NCBI GenBank assembly: GCA_035943635.1
Contig: DASZBX010000028.1
Location: 32,295-96,294, forward strand
Source: DASZBX01 sp035943635
Lineage (GTDB): Bacteria > Actinomycetota > Actinomycetes > Streptomycetales > Catenulisporaceae
Reading direction: 5' to 3'
DNA length: 64,000 bases
In this document: positions 57,914-64,000 of the stretch, piece after piece
Position numbering within the stretch: position 1 is the stretch's first letter
How the letters are laid out: every line of letters starts with the position of its first letter
Notes under the pieces: generated by a model
Databases searched by the model: none
Told to the model about the DNA's origin: nothing
Seen by the model: only the letters and a program-made list of their open reading frames with translations
Program-made: the position numbers and the translations under genes

Positions 57914-59638
57914 GTGAGCGCTGACATGCGTGCAAGCGGGAGTTGGTCATTCGGGCTCCGCCGGACTGCGGCCGGTGCGGTCGGCGTGCTGGGCGGCGGG
58001 CTGCTCGCGCTGGCCGGGCCGGTGGCGGGGGCCTGGGCGGAAACGGTCCACGCCGCATCCCCGCAGGTGCAGTCCCGCGCCGCCGACGCGGCGTGGGGGT
58101 GCGACTCGTTCGGCTACCTGTTCCAGTCCCCGGGCGGCGGCCCGGGCACGATCTACCAGGTCAACCTGGCGACCGGCGCATACACGGACTACGCCGCGAC
58201 CGCCGACACCCTGAACGGGATCGGCTACAACACCACCGACAACTACATGTACGGCTGGGACAGCACCCGCGGCCAACTGGTCCGGGTCGGTGCGGACGGC
58301 TCGCTGACCCTGGAGGGCGTCCCGGCCGGGATGGCGTCGGCCGACGTGGCCGCGGGCTTCAACGTCGGGGACTTCGACGCCTCGGGCAACCTGTGGCTGG
58401 CCTCCAGCGGCGGCACGCTGCCGTGGTACGAGATCGACCTCGCGGCGGGCACCGCGTCGTACGGCGACATCGTCGCGCACGGGCACGAGACCGTCCCGGC
58501 CGCCGGGACCACGCTGCCGGCGGACTGGTCGTTCATCGGCGGCGACTTCTACGGCGTCGCCGCCACCTCCGGCGCCGCGGCCGCGCTGGTCGAGTTCGAC
58601 CCGGCGACGGGCACGGACTCGGTGGCCGGGTCGCTGACCGGCGTGCCGGGGTCCGGCGGCTTCGGCGCGGCCTACACGGACGCGGCCGGGGACCTGTTCG
58701 CCTCGGACAACGGCAGCGGCGCGATCTACCGGATCAACGTCGGCACCCTGTCGACCCAGCTGGTCTCGCAGGGCCCGGCGGCCGGGAACAACGACGGCGC
58801 CCGGTGCCGGACCGCGCCGATCCCGACGATCCAGCTGGGCAAGGCGGCCACCGGGCTCGCGCAGGCCGCGGACCAGTTCACCGTGTCGATCACGGACTCG
58901 ACCGGCACCGTGCTGACCTCGGCGACCACTCCGGCCGGGACCGCTCCGGCCGGCGGTTCCTCGGCCGTCGCGGGCACCACGGCCACGACCTCGCCGTGGC
59001 CGGTCACCCAGGGCGGGACCTACACGCTGTCCGAGGCCGTGGCCGCGGGCTCGCCCGATCCGCTCGCCGCCTACACCTCCGCGATCGCGTGTCAGGACAC
59101 GACCACCGCTGCGGCGGTCACGCCCGGCGGCTCGGCGCCCAGCTGGACGCTGCCGGTGACCAGCACCGACGCCTATCAGTGCACGATCACCAACACGCCG
59201 GTGCCCGCGTCGCTGACCGTGACGAAGAGCGCGAACACGTCGACCGTGCACACGGTCGGCAACGTGATCGAGTACAGCTACCTGGTGACGAACACCGGCG
59301 CCCTGCCGCTGTCCGGCATCGCGGTGACCGACACCCAGGCAGCGCCCGCCTCGGCGCTGGACGCGGCCCCGGTCTGCCCGTCCGCGGCCCTGGCGGCCGG
59401 TGCGTCCGAGACGTGCACGGCCTCGTACACGGTGACCTCGGCCGACGCGAAGAACGGCAAGATCACCGACAGTGCGACGGCCGGTGCCAGCACGCAGTGG
59501 GGCGCCGCGGTCGTGTCGCAGCCCTCGGATTACGTCGTGACGTTCACGGCGTACCCGAACTGCCCGTGCCACGGGGGGCTGCCGCTCCTGCCGTGGCTGC
59601 TGTGCTTCGTGACCGAGTTGATCCACGTCGCGCTCTGA
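57914..59638 (+). CDS. Secreted surface protein: propeller-like (DUF6923-type) domain plus DUF11 repeat
   Basis: About 574 residues from the GTG at 57914 (GAGGA upstream); an ATG five codons earlier is also in frame. A basic N-terminus and hydrophobic run ending in AGAWA give a Sec signal peptide. Residues about 60-305 contain repeated sheets with motifs such as YQVNLATGAYTDY and DLFASDNGSGAIYRIN, typical of DUF6923 propeller-like domains. Then come a prealbumin-like/SpaA-like stretch and a DUF11 domain (LTVTKSANTSTVHTVGNVI, VTNTGALPLSGIAVTD). The last 25 residues are Cys- and Leu-rich (CPCHGGLPLLPWLLC) with no LPXTG signal. Probably an exported adhesion or envelope protein; exact role unknown. 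Confidence 0.85.
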   Translation: MSADMRASGSWSFGLRRTAAGAVGVLGGGLLALAGPVAGAWAETVHAASPQVQSRAADAAWGCDSFGYLFQSPGGGPGTIYQVNLATGAYTDYAATADTLNGIGYNTTDNYMYGWDSTRGQLVRVGADGSLTLEGVPAGMASADVAAGFNVGDFDASGNLWLASSGGTLPWYEIDLAAGTASYGDIVAHGHETVPAAGTTLPADWSFIGGDFYGVAATSGAAAALVEFDPATGTDSVAGSLTGVPGSGGFGAAYTDAAGDLFASDNGSGAIYRINVGTLSTQLVSQGPAAGNNDGARCRTAPIPTIQLGKAATGLAQAADQFTVSITDSTGTVLTSATTPAGTAPAGGSSAVAGTTATTSPWPVTQGGTYTLSEAVAAGSPDPLAAYTSAIACQDTTTAAAVTPGGSAPSWTLPVTSTDAYQCTITNTPVPASLTVTKSANTSTVHTVGNVIEYSYLVTNTGALPLSGIAVTDTQAAPASALDAAPVCPSAALAAGASETCTASYTVTSADAKNGKITDSATAGASTQWGAAVVSQPSDYVVTFTAYPNCPCHGGLPLLPWLLCFVTELIHVAL

Positions 59639-59683
59639 GAGTGAGTGCGGCCCGCGTCGAGTGCTGATTCGGCTCGGCGCGGG

Positions 59684-60130
59684 CTACAGCGGGAATGCCT
59701 CTACTACTTGGGTTTCCCGGAATTGCGGACTGATGAAGACCTCGCCGGGAGTGACGGCCAGCTCGGAAACGCTGACTGCCACCACGCCGGAGGAGAATCC
59801 GGCGGGAGCCCGGGTATCCACCGACCAGCCCGGTGGCGCAGTCCAACTCCAGTCGACGGCGCCCGAGGCCGGACTGATGTCAGCAATCTGTGAGGGCCCT
59901 GACTTGCATCGGTAGACGACCGTGGCGGATCGGCCGCCTGGCAGGAACGCGGCGGCAGGCGACAGTCCTGGAACAAAGGAGTTGCCGCCTGCGCACCCGG
60001 CGGGCGGGCGATCCGTCCAGAGCGTGGCGCCGCTGTCGGCGTTAGCGGCCGCAACTGCTGACGCCCGGATCCGGCCCTCGTGTCGATTCACAGCACTCCG
60101 ACGCTCGCCCCACCGGCCCGGTTCCCGCAC
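59684..60130 (-). pseudogene. Probable C-terminal remnant of a PQQ-like propeller protein
   Basis: The frame ends at 59684 and is coding-like from about 60050 down: ANADSGATLWTDRPP resembles the A-x-D-x-x-T-G-x-x-L-W blade motif of PQQ-like beta-propellers, and ASGAVDWSWTAPPGWSVD looks like the next blade. The upstream part of the gene is missing, the N-terminal end of the frame is Arg-rich and unlike protein, and no ribosome binding site is seen. It occupies most of the 581-base gap between the surface protein and the glycosidase; the rest contains a strong hairpin. Confidence 0.4.
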
Positions 60131-60137
60131 AAAAGGT

Positions 60138-60177
60138 GAACGCGGTGCCCCGGCCGGTCGGCCGGAACACCGCGTTC
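60138..60177 (-). terminator. Strong hairpin downstream of the glycoside hydrolase gene
   Basis: GAACGCGGTG (60138-60147) pairs with CACCGCGTTC (60168-60177), and inside that CCGGCCG (60150-60156) pairs with CGGCCGG (60159-60165) around a 2-base loop: 17 pairs interrupted by one small internal loop. It lies 43-82 bases after the glycosidase stop, on the side expected for its terminator. No T-tract follows, as is common in actinomycetes. Confidence 0.75.
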
Positions 60178-60219
60178 AGGTGTTCAGCTGGCTAACTGCT
60201 CAGCTCAACCCGACTCAGA

Positions 60220-63200
60220 TCACTTGACGACCGACCACACGAACGTGGCCGATCCCGAAGCGCCCTTCGAATCGGTCGCCGTCACGGTCACCGTGTACGT
60301 CCCGAGCGTGCTGCCGGTACCCGACAGCGTGCCGTTGGACGCGATGGTGATCCCCGGCGGCAGCCCGGTCGCGGTGTAGCTGAGCGTCGCCGCGGTGTTG
60401 GAGTCCACGGCCTGCATGGCCCACGAGACCGCGGTGTTCTTCGGGCTGCTGTACCCGAACGGGTTGACCAGGCCGACCGTCTCCGCGCCCGGCACGCCCG
60501 AGTTCGGGGTGACGTTCGGGCTGACCGCGGTGTTGGCCAGCGACACGCCCGCGCTCGAGCTGCCCGCGGCGATCTGCCCGGTCAGGGTCTGGGCCAGGCT
60601 GGTCGAACCGGTCAGCGGACGGTTGGCCGAGGAGTCGCCGACCGAGATCCCGTAGGTCCCGGACTGCGCCACCCAGCCGTTCGCGCTGGTGGACCAGTCG
60701 GCCAGGTCGTGGATGGTCAGCGGGAAGCTGACCGTCGCGCTCTGGCCCGGGGTCAGCTGGACCCGGTCGAAGCCCTTGAGCTGGTTCGGCGGGTCCTGGC
60801 TGGCGGCCGGGTCCCCGACGTACATCTGGGCCACGTCAGCGCCCGCCACCGTGCCGGTGTTGGTGATCGTCGCGGTCACCGTGGCGTTGCCGCCGGCGTT
60901 GAACGCGCCGACACTCAGGTTCGAGAAGGCGAACTTCGTGTACGACAACCCGAATCCGAACGGGAACGCGGGCGTGATGTTCTGCGACTGGTACCAGCGG
61001 TACCCGATGTCCACGCCCTCGCTGTAGACCGGGCCGGTCGGGGTGCCCGGCCACTGCGCGGTGGTCTGCGCCGGGACCTGGCTCAGGCTGGCCGGGAAGG
61101 TCAGCGGCAGCTTGCCGGACGGGTCGACGGTGCCGAAGATCAGCGCGGCCGTGGCGGCGCCGGTCTCCCCTCCGCCGTACCAGTTCTCGAACACGCCCGC
61201 GACGTTGTTGAGCCAGGGCATGACGACCGGGGAGCCGCTGTTGATCACGACGACGGTGCGCGGGTTGGCCGCCGCCACGTCGTCGATCATCGTCTCGTCC
61301 GCGCTGGACAGGTCCAGCGTCTTCAGGTCGCTCTCCTCCCCCTCCGGCGCGCTCACGTACACGATCGCGTCGGTCGCGGCCTGGGCCGCGGCCACCGCCT
61401 GCGGGATGTCCGTGGTGCCGTTGTCGTCGCCGGCGGTGTACGTGACCTTCACGTTCGGGCCGACCGCGTTCTGGACCCCGGTCAGCGGCCAGACGGTGTT
61501 GTTGCTGTCCACACCGCCGCTGCCGCCGCCGGCCAGTTCCACTCCGGCGCCGCCGTCGGTGCCGATCACCGCGATCGAGCCGGTCATGTTCGGGTTCAGC
61601 GGCAGGATGCCGTTGTTCTTGAGCAGCACCGTGCCCTCCTCGCCCAGTTGCAGCGCGGTCTGCTGGTGCGCCGCGGTGGTCACGGTCGCCGACAGGGACC
61701 CGCTCGGGGCGTTGTCGAACATGCCGAACGCGAACATCTGGGTCAGGATCCGGGCCACCACCGAGTTCAGGGTGGCCTGGCTCAGGGTGCCGTTCGCCAG
61801 GTCGGCGGACACGCTGCCGGCGTCGGAGAACGGCATCGCCACGCTCATGCCGGCCTCGGCGTCGGCGACCGCGTTGCCCGCGGCGCCCCAGTCCGAGACC
61901 ACGAAGCCGCCGGAGTCGGCCTGCTCGTCCAGCCCGTCCTGCAGCATGTCAGCGTTCGCACACGAGGAGAATCCGTTGACCACGGCGTAGGAACACATGA
62001 ACGACGCCGGGGCCGCCTGCGCGATCGCGGTCTGGAAGGGCGCGAGGTAGAGCTCTTCCAGAGCCTGCTGGCCGACGATCTCGTTGTCGCCGCCGTTCGG
62101 GTACTGCTCCTGGTCGTAGGCGGCCACGTGCTTGACGTCGGTCATCACGCCCTGGTCCTGCATGCCGGTCACCTCGGCCGAGGTGATCTGGCCGGCCAGG
62201 TAGGGGTCTTCGCCGTAGGTCTCGTAGGTCCGGCCCCAGCGCGGGTCGCGCACCAGGTTCGTCGTCGGGCCGAGGGCCACGTTGGCGCCCTTGCCGGCGA
62301 ACTCGGCGCCCTTGGCCGTGCCCTCCTGCTGGATCAGGGCCGGGTCCCAGGTCGCGGCGGCGTTCTCGCCGTCCGGGAACGCGGTCACCCCGCCGTTGCC
62401 GTCACCCACGCCGGACGGGCCGTCCTCCATGTTCAGCGAGGGCATGCACAGGTTCGGGATGCCCGCGACCTGGCCGATGTACCCCGAGGTGCCGTCGCCG
62501 GAGGCCAGGGTGACCTCTTCGGTCTGGTCCATGGTGTTCAGGACCTGCTGGACGCGCTGGGCGACCGGCGCGGTGGAGTTGACCCACGAGCACACCCCGT
62601 TGCCGCCGTTGCCGTTGCCGCCGGTGACCGGGGCCACCGTGGTCAGGCCGTAGACGTCGAACTCGAAGATCGAGTAGCCGAACTGGGTGCCGCGGGCGGT
62701 GCCGTACATCCGGATGTAGCGGTCGGTCTGCGAGGTGGCGAAGGTCAGAGTGCCGCCGGTGCCGGTGGTGGTGGAGTAGACGGTCGTCCAGGTCGCGTTG
62801 TCGTTGGACACCTGGATCTGGTAGGCCGAGGCGTACGCGGCCTCCCACAGGACGCTGACGCTGCAGATCTGCTGCGGCGAACCGAGGTCCACGTCCAGCC
62901 ACTGCGGGTCGGTCGCGGCGCTGGACCAGCGCGAGCCGGGGTCGCCGTCGGTCGCGTCGGCGGCCGGGTAGTCGGTGGCGTCCTGGGTGGAGGAGGCAGT
63001 GGTCGGCTGGTCCAGGGCGATGTCCTGGGTGCCGCAGTACTCGGTCGGGTTGCCCGGGGGCGGCGGGGGCGGGGGCGGAGTGGTGCCGCCGCCGGAGGTG
63101 ATGGCGAAGTAGTGGAAGTTGAAGCCGTTGGAGTCCTGGTCGACCGTGAGCGTCTGCGTCCCGGCCGCGAGGGTCGCGCTGGCGGTGACGGTGGTCCAGG

Positions 63201-64000
63201 TCTCGTAGCCGCCGGTGTTCGGGATGGCGACCGAGCCGGTCAGGTTGGTGCCGGCGGCGTTGGCGATGTGCAGCGCGTCGGTGATCCCGTACGGCGAGGC
63301 GACCCGGAGGCTGACCGTGTAGATCCCGGCCGTGGCCACGTTCACCGTGTACTTGAACCACTGGCCCGGGTTGGTCCAGCCGAGGTCGTAAGCGCCGCCG
63401 GGCAGGCTGGTGTCCTGCGTGTCCGCGGTGGTCTCCAGGTCCACGCCGTCCGACCGGTAGCTGTTGGCCGACCCGTTGCTGGACGTGACGCTGTAGCCCA
63501 CGCCCTGGCCGCCGGTGTCGTAGTTGGCCACCTGTAGGGTGCCGGGCACCGCGGCGGGACTGCCGCCGAAGGGGCTGCCGCCTCCGCCGGGCGGCGGGCT
63601 GCCGCCGCCGGTGCCGCCGGTGAAGGTCATGTAGTGGAAGTTGAAGCCGTTGGAGTCCTGGTCGAAGGTCAGTGTCTGCTGACCGGCCGGCAGGGTCACG
63701 CTGGCGGTGACGGTGGTCCAGGTCTCGTAGCCGCCGGTGTTCGGGATGGCGACCGCGCCGGAGAGGTTGGTGCCGGCGGCGTTGGCCACGTGCAGCGCGT
63801 CGGTGAGCCCGTACGGCGAGGCGACCCGGAAGGCGATGCTGTAGTTGCCCGCGGTGGCCACGTTGACGGTGTACTTGAACCACTGTCCTGCGGTGGTCCA
63901 GCCGATGTCGTACGCGCCGCCGGCGAGGGTGGTGTCCTGCGTGTCGGCGGTGGTCTCCAGATCGATCCCGTCCGCGCGGTAGCTGTTGGCCGAGCCGTTG
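60220..64000 (-). CDS. Secreted glycoside hydrolase family 3 enzyme with carbohydrate-binding modules, 5' end outside the window
   Basis: The frame is open to the right edge, so the start and signal peptide lie beyond 64000. Reading from N to C: two nearly identical CBM6/35-like modules (64000-63631 and 63478-63109), separated by Gly/Pro-rich linkers; a discoidin/F5-8C-type CBM32 module (about 63040-62640); the GH3 catalytic domain (about 62560-60950) with substrate-binding DVKHVAAYDQEQYP and the nucleophile Asp in VVSDWGA; the GH3 C-terminal domain; a fibronectin-like domain with PLTFPASLSQVP and GYRWYQSQ; and a final Ig-like (He_PIG-type) domain. It should hydrolyse beta-linked plant or fungal polysaccharide outside the cell. 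It is unrelated to the biosynthetic genes. Confidence 0.9.
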   Translation of the reverse strand, partial: NGSANSYRADGIDLETTADTQDTTLAGGAYDIGWTTAGQWFKYTVNVATAGNYSIAFRVASPYGLTDALHVANAAGTNLSGAVAIPNTGGYETWTTVTASVTLPAGQQTLTFDQDSNGFNFHYMTFTGGTGGGSPPPGGGGSPFGGSPAAVPGTLQVANYDTGGQGVGYSVTSSNGSANSYRSDGVDLETTADTQDTSLPGGAYDLGWTNPGQWFKYTVNVATAGIYTVSLRVASPYGITDALHIANAAGTNLTGSVAIPNTGGYETWTTVTASATLAAGTQTLTVDQDSNGFNFHYFAITSGGGTTPPPPPPPPGNPTEYCGTQDIALDQPTTASSTQDATDYPAADATDGDPGSRWSSAATDPQWLDVDLGSPQQICSVSVLWEAAYASAYQIQVSNDNATWTTVYSTTTGTGGTLTFATSQTDRYIRMYGTARGTQFGYSIFEFDVYGLTTVAPVTGGNGNGGNGVCSWVNSTAPVAQRVQQVLNTMDQTEEVTLASGDGTSGYIGQVAGIPNLCMPSLNMEDGPSGVGDGNGGVTAFPDGENAAATWDPALIQQEGTAKGAEFAGKGANVALGPTTNLVRDPRWGRTYETYGEDPYLAGQITSAEVTGMQDQGVMTDVKHVAAYDQEQYPNGGDNEIVGQQALEELYLAPFQTAIAQAAPASFMCSYAVVNGFSSCANADMLQDGLDEQADSGGFVVSDWGAAGNAVADAEAGMSVAMPFSDAGSVSADLANGTLSQATLNSVVARILTQMFAFGMFDNAPSGSLSATVTTAAHQQTALQLGEEGTVLLKNNGILPLNPNMTGSIAVIGTDGGAGVELAGGGSGGVDSNNTVWPLTGVQNAVGPNVKVTYTAGDDNGTTDIPQAVAAAQAATDAIVYVSAPEGEESDLKTLDLSSADETMIDDVAAANPRTVVVINSGSPVVMPWLNNVAGVFENWYGGGETGAATAALIFGTVDPSGKLPLTFPASLSQVPAQTTAQWPGTPTGPVYSEGVDIGYRWYQSQNITPAFPFGFGLSYTKFAFSNLSVGAFNAGGNATVTATITNTGTVAGADVAQMYVGDPAASQDPPNQLKGFDRVQLTPGQSATVSFPLTIHDLADWSTSANGWVAQSGTYGISVGDSSANRPLTGSTSLAQTLTGQIAAGSSSAGVSLANTAVSPNVTPNSGVPGAETVGLVNPFGYSSPKNTAVSWAMQAVDSNTAATLSYTATGLPPGITIASNGTLSGTGSTLGTYTVTVTATDSKGASGSATFVWSVVK
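63109..63478 (-). repeat. DNA repeat encoding a duplicated carbohydrate-binding module
   Basis: The 370 bases here recur at 63631-64000 with a constant offset of 522 bases, no length change, and high identity. Both encode the same module (repeated RVASPYG and FKYTVNVA). The second copy runs off the right edge, so more copies may exist beyond the window. Confidence 0.85.

Noticed and set aside
60709..63537. 942-codon plus-strand frame over the glycosidase
   Set aside because: Shadow of the GH3 gene; the minus-strand protein has recognised domains and catalytic motifs.
1..64000. CRISPR arrays, tRNA or rRNA genes, insertion sequences
   Set aside because: No spaced direct repeats, no cloverleaf-like sequence and no transposase-like protein were seen by eye; a tRNAscan or ISfinder-type search was not possible.

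Overview
The window is very GC-rich, with short intergenic gaps, ATGA/GTGA stop-start overlaps and almost no TTA codons. This is typical of a Streptomyces-like or Catenulispora-like actinomycete chromosome; the genus cannot be fixed from the sequence alone. It holds at least one, and probably two, specialised-metabolite gene sets.

Layout. (1) 1-25207: four collinear type I modular polyketide synthase (PKS) genes carrying the last five modules of an assembly line. The first is cut by the left edge, so the loading module and earlier modules lie outside. In order: KS(partial)-AT-DH-ER-KR-ACP; KS-AT-KR-ACP; KS-AT-DH-KR-ACP plus KS-AT-ACP; KS-AT-DH-KR-ACP-TE. Four ATs carry the malonyl signature HAFH; the AT of the KR-less module carries the methylmalonyl signature YASH. 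(2) 25257-27055: an SDR oxidoreductase and two coupled SnoaL/NTF2-fold proteins, likely PKS tailoring genes. (3) 27230-32879: a peptide-type ABC importer (lipoprotein, two permeases, fused double ATPase). (4) 33297-37996: a luciferase-like F420 oxidoreductase divergent from a TetR regulator with a clear operator pair, a beta-lactamase-fold serine hydrolase, an internally duplicated unknown protein, and a decayed stretch with the C-terminal part of an MFS pump. (5) 38025-41127 (minus): coupled flavodoxin, MFS exporter and LysR genes. (6) 41414-53931 (plus): a twelve-gene, almost fully overlapping operon, the most notable part of the window. (7) 53882-57488: two membrane-anchored unknowns, an SDR and a divergent XRE-type regulator with an 8+8 bp palindrome. 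(8) 57549-64000: gene remnants, a secreted DUF11-type surface protein and a large secreted family 3 glycoside hydrolase cut by the right edge.

How the operon at 41414-53931 may work. A GriI-type aldolase and a GriH-type DHQ synthase II would make 3-amino-4-hydroxybenzoate (3,4-AHBA). A CreE-type flavoenzyme and a CreD-type lyase would make nitrite from aspartate (the aspartate-nitrosuccinate pathway). Between them lie an ANL ligase, two acyl carrier proteins, a complete ketosynthase, a short Cys-less chain-length-factor-like protein, a second ANL ligase that could be the nitrite-dependent diazotase, an ATC-hydrolase/DUF6125-like protein and an NAD(P)-dependent epimerase-fold protein. The gene content suggests carrier-bound 3,4-AHBA, one or more type II elongations, diazotisation, and possibly removal of the diazo group by hydride. 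No ketoreductase, dehydratase or malonyl transferase is present in the operon, so the product cannot be read off directly. Whether its aryl product primes the neighbouring type I PKS is open.

Regulation. Candidate operators lie in front of the TetR, LysR and XRE genes. Three genes (beta-lactamase-fold protein, MFS exporter, DUF6125-like protein) carry a single TTA leucine codon, which suggests bldA control.
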